From the NCBI GenBank assembly GCA_041592135.1, contig JBFHQR010000049.1: a stretch of DNA of 14,853 nucleotides. One strand, given 5' to 3'. The translations under genes and the position numbers were made by a program. Position 1 is the stretch's first letter; every line of letters starts with the position of its first letter. This DNA is from Porticoccus sp041592135. Its GTDB lineage: Bacteria > Pseudomonadota > Gammaproteobacteria > Pseudomonadales > Porticoccaceae. The notes under the pieces were generated by a model, which worked only from the letters and a program-made list of their open reading frames with translations, was not told where the DNA came from and searched no databases. Positions 1 through 5,878 of this stretch are shown here, piece by piece.

Positions 1-132
1 AATACCCGCGACGCGATTGCGTCACTGATCGATCAACGCAAACACGTCAAAAATGCCTGCCCTGTCCGCCGCCAGAGTGGCCGCCCCTGCCCGCAAAAAG
101 AAGAAATCGAAAAACCAGCGATCAACGACTAA
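1..132 (+). CDS. 3' end of an unidentified gene (partial)
   Basis: Frame 1 is open from the first base and stops with TAA at 130-132, giving about 43 C-terminal residues that begin NTRDAIASLIDQRKHV and end PAIND. The tail is polar and lysine/glutamate-rich with two isolated cysteines, as is common for protein C-termini. Another forward frame also stays open here, but its translation is arginine/proline-rich and looks like a shadow. I do not recognise the family. No terminator for this strand is visible after the stop; the hairpin at 221-292 has its T-tract on the other strand. Confidence 0.4.
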   Translation, partial: NTRDAIASLIDQRKHVKNACPVRRQSGRPCPQKEEIEKPAIND

Positions 133-220
133 CCCGCCATCCCGCTTGCCGCTTTGTCACAACCGGCAAAAACGGATCGGAAAGGAACTGGCAAATCGGG
201 GCCCGCTGGGCGAGAGGCAC

Positions 221-292
221 AAAAAAACGCAGACCCGGTATCCCAACTTCCCTCGGACGCGCAATGGCCTGAGGGGATTGGGCGGGTCTGCG
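221..292 (-). terminator. Rho-independent terminator of the lipoprotein gene
   Basis: Read on the minus strand, arms CGCAGACCCG/CGGGTCTGCG (plus positions 228-237 and 283-292) are perfectly complementary. The stem continues inward with CCCAA/TTGGG (242-246 with 278-282) and CCCTC/GAGGG (250-254 with 271-275), with small internal loops. The stem is followed by seven T on the minus strand (221-227). It lies about 20 nt after the stop of the minus-strand lipoprotein gene. Confidence 0.75.
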
Positions 293-310
293 CTTGATTG
301 ATAAAGAAGC

Positions 311-613
311 TTATTGGCCCTGATTGTTCAGCCAGATGGAGTGCTCAACACTGCCTTCCACCATGCCTTCGGGTATTTCCAGCTTCTTCGGTTCCGGTGC
401 GGCCTCTTTCACCTCGTCAACGGCCTCGGTCACTGCCTCTGCGGTCTCCTCTACCGCTGCTTTGGCTTCTTCTACCACTGCAGGCGCTGCTTCCTGAACC
501 GCAGCAGGTGCCGCCTCAGTTGCTTTTTCCTCGTTGCCAGCGGATTCAGAACCGCCACAAGCGGTCAGACCTGCGACCAAAACAGAGATACCCAACAATT
601 TCATCAAATTCAT
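311..613 (-). CDS. Small Ala/Glu-rich lipoprotein of unknown function
   Basis: A 100-residue protein. The N-terminus has a short basic start, a hydrophobic stretch and a lipobox LTAC ending at Cys19, so signal peptidase II cleavage and lipidation are expected. The mature part (about residues 20-80) is almost entirely Ala, Glu, Val and Lys with a repeating EEA/EAV pattern, probably one extended amphipathic helix or spacer. A more mixed segment with Trp94 ends the chain. The first Met is chosen because GAGGG lies 7 nt upstream; Met4 is an alternative. It is likely exported to the envelope. It is monocistronic with its own terminator at 221-292. I see no recognisable domain, and the 257 nt between its start and the next gene show nothing convincing. 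Confidence 0.75.
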   Translation of the reverse strand: MNLMKLLGISVLVAGLTACGGSESAGNEEKATEAAPAAVQEAAPAVVEEAKAAVEETAEAVTEAVDEVKEAAPEPKKLEIPEGMVEGSVEHSIWLNNQGQ

Positions 614-870
614 TTCAAAACCCTCAATATAACCAACAATAAAAAATTACTATCATGCCGGGTCATGCGCCCAGGACTGGCAGTCTAAAAGGCTCTTCAG
701 GAATAATCCAGAACAACACCTTGAAAACTGCTGTGCCGCACCGACCCATCACCATTCCAACGGGATAGCTGCGCTCAGCAAACGCAGTTGCACTCCGCCA
801 CCGGGAGCGCTTGTATCGCCGCCAGCTGTGTTATCTTTATCGCCATCGTGAATCTGGAGACAGCCTTTAC

Positions 871-1620
871 ATGTCACGGACCTTTCAAGCCCTGTTTCTC
901 GATCTGGATGGCGTGCTGTTTGTCGGCGACCAAGCGCTCCCCGGCGCGGCGGACGCTGTCCAGAAAGCCCGGGATGAGGGCCTTCTGCTGCGCTTCCTGA
1001 CCAATACCGCGACCCAGCCCCGCCACCAGCTAATCGAAAAGCTGGACGCCATGGGCATCGCGGTCCGTGACGAGGAGTTGTATACCGCCCCCATCGCGGC
1101 AAAACACTATATCGAACAACGGGGCCTGCGCCCCTACTGCCTGATCCACAGGGACATTCGCTGTGACATGGCGGAACTGGATGAAACCTCCCCCAATTGC
1201 GTCCTGCTGGGGGATGCCCGCGATGACCTCAACTACCGGAATCTCAACCGCGCCTTCCAGTTGTGCATCAACGGGGCACCCCTGATCGGCATCGGGATGA
1301 ACCGCTTTTTCAAAAATGAACAGGGCCTGATGCTGGACGCGGGTCCGTTCATTCGCGCTATCGAATGGGCTGCGGGTACCGAGGCCGTGATCATGGGCAA
1401 ACCGGGCAGGGAGTTCTTCGCGCAGGTGGTCGCCTCGACGCCCTACCAGGCCAACCAGTGCCTGATGGTGGGAGACGATGTAATCGGTGATGTGGAGGGG
1501 GCTGTCCACGCCGGCCTGATGGGCTGCCTGGTGCGCACTGGAAAATACCGGGAAGGGGATGAAGACAAGCTCCCGCCCGAGGGGGCAGTTATGGATTCAG
1601 TCTGCAGTTTATTCCCCTAG
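871..1620 (+). CDS. HAD-superfamily subfamily IIA phosphatase (LHPP/TIGR01458-like)
   Basis: A 249-residue HAD hydrolase, predicted to be a cytoplasmic phosphatase using an aspartyl-phosphate intermediate. Motif I is DLDGVL with nucleophile Asp11 and acid/base Asp13. Motif II is FLTNT (Thr44). Motif III Lys is Lys177 in MGKPG. Motif IV is VGDDVIGD with Asp202, Asp203 and Asp207 as Mg ligands. The segment between motifs II and III (about 80-175) is the C2-type cap expected of subfamily IIA. Length and motif wording fit the LHPP-like group better than the sugar-phosphate or NagD group, but the substrate cannot be told. The ATG at 871 is preferred over an in-frame start 60 nt upstream because DLDGVL should lie near the N-terminus and GGAGA lies 10 nt before it. 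It is followed by a long leader before the next gene, so it is probably a single transcription unit. Confidence 0.88.
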   Translation: MSRTFQALFLDLDGVLFVGDQALPGAADAVQKARDEGLLLRFLTNTATQPRHQLIEKLDAMGIAVRDEELYTAPIAAKHYIEQRGLRPYCLIHRDIRCDMAELDETSPNCVLLGDARDDLNYRNLNRAFQLCINGAPLIGIGMNRFFKNEQGLMLDAGPFIRAIEWAAGTEAVIMGKPGREFFAQVVASTPYQANQCLMVGDDVIGDVEGAVHAGLMGCLVRTGKYREGDEDKLPPEGAVMDSVCSLFP

Positions 1621-1918
1621 CCCGGTTGTCCTCGCAGGCCGCCGCCAACCGCCATTGTGCCTGACCCGACCCGGGGGTTTGCACTCAGGCCATTTCCGTG
1701 TTTTATTCCCCTCTCCCGCGGCTAACCCCGCCAAGAAACGCACCCGTTGCGGGTCATTGAGACATCTTTGCGGGGCCGCCGACACGAGGAAAACCCGGCG
1801 AATCAAGGGCGCTTATGGGCAGTAACTGACTGAATTGCGCCGATTTTTTACGCCATGATAACAACGCAGGCGGCTGTTCAACCGCCTGCCAGACAACAAC
1901 CAAGGTGTTTTGCCCAGT
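1621..1918. other. Intergenic region with weak hairpins
   Basis: About 300 nt without a credible gene. A weak terminator-like inverted repeat GCCTGA/TCAGGC (1659-1664 and 1685-1690, 20-nt loop) is followed by a T-rich stretch and could end the HAD gene transcript. A stronger hairpin (1866-1889) lies in the leader of the next gene. The short open frames here have skewed composition and no clear ribosome binding site. I recognised no riboswitch consensus. Confidence 0.4.
1866..1889 (+). promoter_or_regulatory. Leader hairpin upstream of the membrane protein gene
   Basis: Perfect 8-bp arms GCAGGCGG and CCGCCTGC enclose an 8-nt loop (CTGTTCAA). The hairpin ends 12 nt before the AAGG ribosome binding site of the next gene and has no T-tract after it, so it is not a normal terminator. 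It may be a leader structure or an operator. Function is not shown. Confidence 0.3.
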
Positions 1919-2281
1919 ATGCAACCCGTTCAACATATCAACGCCAGTCTCGCCGGACTGTTCGCCTTCAGTGTTTTTTTCGTCACCATGTTTAATGGCA
2001 TGGGCTATTGGATCTATATCGCAGCGATCGTCGCCCTGACCCTCAATACCCTCATATCGGGATTCATGGCACTGGCCAGCATCCGCCAGGGACTGCTGAC
2101 TGCCGCGGCCTACAGCGCCCCGGTGGCGGTCTTTTCCGCCCTCGCCGTGGGCGATCTGGTGCTCAAGGCCAAAGGCGCGCCTTTTGTGTTCTGGTTTTCT
2201 GCCGCGGTAGCCTCCTTCGCAGCCGGCGCCGCTGGCGTGCTGCTGGTCTACCTCTACCGGTTAATCAAGCCGAAACCCTGA
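1919..2281 (+). CDS. Small four-helix inner-membrane protein, unknown function
   Basis: A 120-residue, mostly hydrophobic protein with about four predicted transmembrane helices (roughly residues 8-26, 30-52, 58-78 and 88-112) and a basic end, YRLIKPKP, likely cytoplasmic. I do not recognise the family, and no catalytic motif is visible. Start choice is uncertain: AAGG (1902-1905) lies 13 nt before the ATG at 1919 and only 4 nt before an in-frame TTG at 1910; I prefer the ATG. The next gene starts 74 nt after its stop on the same strand and also encodes a small membrane protein, so co-transcription and joint function are possible. Confidence 0.7.
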   Translation: MQPVQHINASLAGLFAFSVFFVTMFNGMGYWIYIAAIVALTLNTLISGFMALASIRQGLLTAAAYSAPVAVFSALAVGDLVLKAKGAPFVFWFSAAVASFAAGAAGVLLVYLYRLIKPKP

Positions 2282-2355
2282 TATAAACCCCGCCGGAAAT
2301 TTTGGCTGCCGTTGAGCCAGCCGGATCGCCCGCCCCACCGTTCAGGAGTACACAA

Positions 2356-2826
2356 GTGGACAACATCGTCATCAAGCAACCCCGACTCTATACCCCCCTG
2401 CAGATTGGCCTGGGCTCGTTTGTGGGCGGGCCGATCGCCATGGTGTACCTTCTGTGGCAAAATTTTAAAACCCTGGGCAACCAGAACGGCACCCAGTACA
2501 CCTTGGCCGGGGGGATTTTGTTCAACGTCGGCTTGTTACTGTTACTGCCACAGCTGCCGAGCAACTTCCCGAGTATTGTCATCCCCTTTGTCTATTCCCT
2601 GACGGCACTTTCCATTGCCGCAACCTGGCAGATGCGCAGGGATGCCATTCAGCACTCCGTACACTACCGCTTCCAGCCAAATTGGCGGGTGCTGCTGTTG
2701 AGCATCAGCCTGTTGATTGTCTGGTTGGGCTGCGCCTATGGCCTCGGCATCTGGCTGGATGCCCTGGGTATCATTGACCTGGATGGATCGGCCATAACCG
2801 CCGGAAAAGACGAGCTATCCTTTTAA
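2356..2826 (+). CDS. Four-helix membrane protein with GTG start, unknown function
   Basis: A 156-residue protein with about four hydrophobic helices (about residues 14-34, 48-66, 71-90 and 110-130). A polar basic loop (WQMRRDAIQHSV) follows the third helix, and the C-terminus is acidic. The GTG at 2356 is chosen because CAGGAG (2343-2348) lies 7 nt upstream. An in-frame TTG 54 nt upstream would add a Pro/Ala-rich stretch that does not look like a real N-terminus. It sits between another small membrane protein and a DUF1330 gene, all on the same strand with gaps of 74 and 40 nt, so an operon is likely. I recognise no named family. Confidence 0.75.
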   Translation: MDNIVIKQPRLYTPLQIGLGSFVGGPIAMVYLLWQNFKTLGNQNGTQYTLAGGILFNVGLLLLLPQLPSNFPSIVIPFVYSLTALSIAATWQMRRDAIQHSVHYRFQPNWRVLLLSISLLIVWLGCAYGLGIWLDALGIIDLDGSAITAGKDELSF

Positions 2827-2866
2827 CCTGAAACACATGCCCGCAAACCGATAATGGAGAATAAGC

Positions 2867-3193
2867 ATGGCTGTATATCTGATTGGCGACGTGACAGTAA
2901 CAGACCCGTCATGGGTCTCGGGCTACGCCACCAATGTTCACGACATCGTCCACAAGCACGGCGGCAAATACCTGTCTCGCAGTGCCAATATCACCACATT
3001 TGAGGGCGAACCCTGTAAAGCCGATATGATTGCACTGGTCGAATTTCCCTCCATGGCCGCCGCACAGGCCTTTCTCGACGACCCGGAGTACGGGGAATTT
3101 CGCCAGTCCCGGATGAAAGGCAGCATCAGCAATGTCCATGTAATTGATGATGCCGATGCCGCCGGCACCATCCCCTACCTGCCGAAGGGCTGA
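2867..3193 (+). CDS. DUF1330 family protein
   Basis: A 108-residue soluble protein. The N-terminus AVYLIGDVTVTDP, then YATNVHDIVHKHGGKYLSRS, and later ALVEFPSMAAAQAFLDDPEY match the DUF1330 pattern. This is a ferredoxin-like alpha/beta fold of the dimeric alpha-beta barrel type, related to small monooxygenase-like and stress-response proteins. The family has no settled biochemical role. Length is normal for a single-domain member. GGAGA lies 6-7 nt before the ATG. It is the last gene of the plus-strand run and ends at a strong terminator 13 nt after its stop. Confidence 0.88.
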   Translation: MAVYLIGDVTVTDPSWVSGYATNVHDIVHKHGGKYLSRSANITTFEGEPCKADMIALVEFPSMAAAQAFLDDPEYGEFRQSRMKGSISNVHVIDDADAAGTIPYLPKG

Positions 3194-3206
3194 GTCCGGC
3201 CCGGCC

Positions 3207-3240
3207 ATGAAAAAAGCGGGCCGCAGCCCGCTTTTTTCAT
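3207..3240. terminator. Bidirectional rho-independent terminator
   Basis: Two perfect 15-nt arms (3207-3221 and 3226-3240) flank a CGCA loop. The core is GCGGGC/GCCCGC, flanked by six A on the left and six T on the right, so each strand has a T-tract. It serves the DUF1330 gene on the plus strand and the convergent PhnA-like gene, whose stop codon is at 3247. Confidence 0.92.
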
Positions 3241-3246
3241 ATTCTG

Positions 3247-3825
3247 TTAACTGGATTTCTTCAAATAACAGGTCAACAGCACAATCCGCACCCCGTTGAC
3301 GCGGCCCTCTATCTGCTCCGGATTGTCGGTCAGGGAAATATTGCGCACAGCCGTGCCCCGCTTGGCGGTAAAGCCGGCACCCTTCACATCCAGATCCTTG
3401 ATCAGGGTCACCGTATCGCCGGCCTGCAGCACCGCGCCATTGCTGTCCAGTGTCGGCGCCACTGCTTCAGCGGTATCCTCGGCCGTTCCCGCCTTGGCCC
3501 AGCTCAACACCTCGTCATCGAGGTACAGCATGTCCAGCAAATCCTGGGGCCAGCCCTCGGCAACCAACTGCTTCAGCATACGCCAGGCCATCACCTGCAC
3601 CGCCGGCACCTGACTCCACATGCTGTCATTCAGGCAGCGCCAGTGGTTGGGTACAACACGCTCGGGCTGTTCAATCTGCTCACGACAGGTGCCGCACAAC
3701 AATACCGCGTGGTCCGCGTCGACCACCTCCACCGGGGGCACTGCATAGCTGGCCAGATCCGAGTCGGCACCACAGAGTTCGCAATGCCCATTGCTGCGTT
3801 CGTGCAGAATTTTCTCAACACTCAT
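3247..3825 (-). CDS. PhnA-domain protein (long form with N-terminal zinc ribbon)
   Basis: A 192-residue protein. The N-terminus carries a zinc-ribbon pattern CELC (Cys15, Cys18) and CGTC (Cys44, Cys47). The C-terminal part (about 126-192), starting LDSNGAVLQAGDTVTLIKDL, is the small PhnA/YjdM beta domain. The middle segment (about 60-115) is helical and Trp-rich, as in the longer gammaproteobacterial versions. Family members were named for alkylphosphonate uptake, but the E. coli homologue is not needed for that pathway, and no phn genes are here; the true role is unknown. AGGGG lies 7 nt upstream of the ATG. A candidate promoter, palindrome and leader hairpin precede it. It is monocistronic and ends at the terminator at 3207-3240. 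Confidence 0.88.
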   Translation of the reverse strand: MSVEKILHERSNGHCELCGADSDLASYAVPPVEVVDADHAVLLCGTCREQIEQPERVVPNHWRCLNDSMWSQVPAVQVMAWRMLKQLVAEGWPQDLLDMLYLDDEVLSWAKAGTAEDTAEAVAPTLDSNGAVLQAGDTVTLIKDLDVKGAGFTAKRGTAVRNISLTDNPEQIEGRVNGVRIVLLTCYLKKSS

Positions 3826-3832
3826 AAATAAC

Positions 3833-3849
3833 CCCTTATGTTGTAAGGG
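3833..3849 (-). promoter_or_regulatory. Leader hairpin overlapping the PhnA-like gene's ribosome binding site
   Basis: Arms CCCTTA and TAAGGG (perfect, 6 bp) enclose a 5-nt loop. On the minus strand the 3' arm contains the AAGGG of the Shine-Dalgarno sequence, 7-8 nt before the start codon. From the predicted promoter, transcription should begin close to the 5' arm, so the mRNA would start with this hairpin and pairing would hide the ribosome binding site. Regulation by this structure is inferred. Confidence 0.35.
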
Positions 3850-3854
3850 CGTGC

Positions 3855-3883
3855 ATGGTAGGGGCTAGCCCCTGAACAGGCAA
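3855..3883 (-). promoter_or_regulatory. Predicted promoter of the PhnA-like gene
   Basis: On the minus strand, -35 TTGCCT (plus positions 3878-3883) and -10 TACCAT (3855-3860) are separated by exactly 17 nt. Each matches the sigma-70 consensus at four of six bases. Predicted initiation is about 3848, giving a leader of roughly 23 nt. The spacer holds the palindrome at 3860-3873. Confidence 0.45.
3860..3873. promoter_or_regulatory. Candidate operator palindrome in the promoter spacer
   Basis: AGGGGCTAGCCCCT is a perfect 14-nt palindrome centred on CTAG. It lies between the predicted -10 and -35 elements of the PhnA-like gene, touching the edge of the -10. Its position fits a repressor or spacer-distorting activator site. 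The cognate regulator is unknown. Confidence 0.35.
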
Positions 3884-3909
3884 GCCGGGCTATGGGGTTC
3901 CGACAGGAA

Positions 3910-4404
3910 TCAGTGCTTGCCAACCGGGTAAAACAGCGGTTGCTCTCCCTCTTTTGCCGTTTTATGAAGCACCTTGCGGGCGGCAACCACCACGAACTCC
4001 CGGAACTTCTCCTCGATCTCTTCCCGCTCGCTGTCATAGCGCAGCTTGTCCCGGGTGCTGAGTTTTTTCCATTCCTCCAGAATCGGGATATGGGAAGTGG
4101 CTTCAGTCAGCTGGAAGAAGACCTGGTAATCCGTCAGCTCCTCCTCTTCCAAATTCAGTTGCGACACCAGCATACTGATGCGAATGGCGCCTTCGGTAAG
4201 CGTGACCTGTTCAGCTTCTATGGCCGTAGCGAGTACCCGTATGCTGTTGCGGTAGTGGGCCCGCCGGGCTTCCAGGTCTGCGGCCAGTTGCTCTGCCTGC
4301 GCCTGCCGTTCAGCTTTTTGGCGACGCAACTGCAACTGCAGGTAGGCGGCATAACCGCCCAGGCCCGCTATCACCAGCAGGCCAACAAGGATTAATAGGG
4401 TCAT
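3910..4404 (-). CDS. DUF2489 family membrane-anchored coiled-coil protein
   Basis: A 164-residue protein with one N-terminal transmembrane helix (about residues 3-22), a Gln/Arg/Ala-rich coiled coil (about 23-50), and a conserved globular part with YRNSIRVLATAIEAEQVTLTEG and SREEI-type acidic helices, matching DUF2489. The function of the family is unknown. Its start codon overlaps the rmuC stop as ATGA (4401-4404), which implies translational coupling and a shared transcript. Both proteins have the same plan, an N-terminal anchor followed by a coiled coil, so an accessory role with RmuC at the membrane is a reasonable inference. It is the last gene of the minus-strand operon; I saw no clear terminator in the 60-odd nt after it. 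Confidence 0.82.
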   Translation of the reverse strand: MTLLILVGLLVIAGLGGYAAYLQLQLRRQKAERQAQAEQLAADLEARRAHYRNSIRVLATAIEAEQVTLTEGAIRISMLVSQLNLEEEELTDYQVFFQLTEATSHIPILEEWKKLSTRDKLRYDSEREEIEEKFREFVVVAARKVLHKTAKEGEQPLFYPVGKH

Positions 4405-5747
4405 GATATTTCCTGGTCGTCAGAGGTAAGGCAGGGTTGTGACAGCTCATCCTGATCCGCGGAATCCTCCACCAGCCTGTCCGGCAACTGGCGGCTTGTC
4501 CGGGCCCCCAGCTTCTTGATGTCTTCAAACTTTTTCACCAGATTGCCGCGCCCGTCCACCAGCCGTTTGCGGGTCTGCCGCCAGGCCTCCTGGCTTTTGT
4601 CGATGTGCCGCCCCACCTCGTCCAGGGATTCCACCACCAGCACCAGCTGGTCGTAAAGCTTGCCCGCCTCGGAGGCAATTTTTTGGGCGTTGCGATTCTG
4701 GTCCTCGTAGCGCCAGATATTGTGAATGGTGCGCAGGGTGGCCAGCAGTGTGCTCGGGCTGACCAGGATAATGCCCTTGTCATAGGCATCCCGGAACAGG
4801 CTGTGATCCTGCTCGAGCGCCAACATGAACGCCGCCTCAACGGGCACGAAGATCAGCACAAAATCGAGACTGTTGACCCCTTCCAGCTGCTCATAGGCCT
4901 TGCGACTGAGGCCGGTGATGTGGGCGCGCAGGGAATTGATATGCTGCTTGAGAAAGCGCTGTTTCTCCTCCGGCTGTTCGGCCCGGCAATAGCGTTCGTA
5001 ATCGGTGAGGGATACCTTGGCGTCGATCACAATATCCCGTTGATCCGGCAGGTGGATGATCACGTCGGGGTTGCGGCGGTTGCCCTCCTCGTTTTTCAGG
5101 GCCACCTGGGTTTCATACTCGCGGCCCTTGGTCAGACCGGACTGCTCGAGTATCCGTTCCAGCACCACTTCGCCCCAGTTGCCCTGGAACTTGCTGTCGC
5201 CTTTCAGGGCGTTGGCCAACAGCACCGCATCCTCGCCGACCCGCTGGGCCTGCTTTTGCAACTCCACAATCTGGCCCACCAGTTTATTGCGCTCGGCATT
5301 CTCCTTGTCGTAGGCGTCCTCCACCTTCTTGCGGAAGTCGTGGATTTCCCTGCGCAGGGGGTCGATGCTGGTATTGAGCGCCTGTTTGCTCTGCTCGGAA
5401 AATTTTTCCTGCTTGGCATCGAAGATGCGATTGGCTAGGTTCTCGAATTCCTGGGTCAGGGATTCCCGCGCCTGGCGCAGCAATTGCAGTTGCTCCTCAT
5501 AGCGGGTGCGCTCGGCATCGAGGCGGGTTTCCAGGGAGGCCTTATCGCGGTTCAGGGCGGACAGTTCGTTGTCCCGCTGGGCCATTCCCGCGCGCAGGGT
5601 CCCCAGCTCTGCCGACATACTGGCCGCGCCCACCTCGGCGGCGACCTGGGTTTTGCCGAACGCCGCCCGCAGCAGCAGGTAGCTGAGCAGTGCCCCAACC
5701 GCCAGGCCTGCCAGCAGAAAAAACAGATTGTCGAGGCTGATAATCAT
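4401..5747 (-). CDS. rmuC: DNA recombination protein RmuC
   Basis: A 448-residue RmuC. A transmembrane anchor (about residues 8-28) is followed by a long coiled coil (about 40-175) and the RmuC domain (about 180-415). Typical family blocks are KGDSKFQGNWGEVVLERILE, PDVIIHLPD, VIDAKVSLTDYERY and IWRYEDQNRNAQKIA. Glu193, Asp228, Asp242 and Lys244 lie in the order of a PD-(D/E)XK-like nuclease site. In E. coli, loss of RmuC raises DNA inversion at short inverted repeats, and the protein is thought to limit recombination by cutting DNA structures. The C-terminus after about 420 is a short acidic tail. It overlaps the DUF2489 gene by ATGA and diverges from the AddB-like gene across a 131-nt spacer. 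The ribosome binding site is weak (AGGG about 10 nt upstream). Confidence 0.95.
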   Translation of the reverse strand: MIISLDNLFFLLAGLAVGALLSYLLLRAAFGKTQVAAEVGAASMSAELGTLRAGMAQRDNELSALNRDKASLETRLDAERTRYEEQLQLLRQARESLTQEFENLANRIFDAKQEKFSEQSKQALNTSIDPLRREIHDFRKKVEDAYDKENAERNKLVGQIVELQKQAQRVGEDAVLLANALKGDSKFQGNWGEVVLERILEQSGLTKGREYETQVALKNEEGNRRNPDVIIHLPDQRDIVIDAKVSLTDYERYCRAEQPEEKQRFLKQHINSLRAHITGLSRKAYEQLEGVNSLDFVLIFVPVEAAFMLALEQDHSLFRDAYDKGIILVSPSTLLATLRTIHNIWRYEDQNRNAQKIASEAGKLYDQLVLVVESLDEVGRHIDKSQEAWRQTRKRLVDGRGNLVKKFEDIKKLGARTSRQLPDRLVEDSADQDELSQPCLTSDDQEIS

Positions 5748-5790
5748 CCGCTTTGCCCTGAACCCCAGTTGTCATGTTGATGTTGTGAAA

Positions 5791-5825
5791 CCGCGACCCG
5801 ATTGGTGCACCTGTCTTTGTCGCGG
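5791..5825. promoter_or_regulatory. Near-concentric dyad between divergent rmuC and AddB-like genes
   Basis: Outer arms CCGCGAC (5791-5797) and GTCGCGG (5819-5825) are perfect reverse complements. Their centre lies within half a base of the 8-nt palindrome GGTGCACC (5804-5811). The element is about 43 nt from the rmuC start and 53 nt from the AddB-like start. It could be a regulator site serving both operons, or chance. It does not match the LexA pattern CTGT-N8-ACAG. Confidence 0.3.
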
Positions 5826-5878
5826 GCGGGCGATGTGCGATCATTTGCGCTCAGAGAAGGATAACAAAGATACCCCAC

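Noticed and set aside
53..301. Plus-strand open frame of 82 codons near the window start
   Set aside because: It is Arg/Pro/Lys-rich, runs through the terminator of the lipoprotein gene, and has no homology I recognise.
3247..3825. Phosphonoacetate hydrolase or a phosphonate operon
   Set aside because: The PhnA name is historical; this zinc-ribbon family is unrelated to the hydrolase, and no other phn gene is present.
4605..5438. Long open frame (277 codons) on the plus strand opposite rmuC
   Set aside because: It lies wholly antisense to a well-matched RmuC and has no domain or convincing ribosome binding site; it is a product of GC-rich codon use.
5748..5878. LexA (SOS) box between the divergent repair operons
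   Set aside because: CTGT occurs near 5811, but the required ACAG is not at the 8-nt spacing; no site fits CTGT-N8-ACAG.
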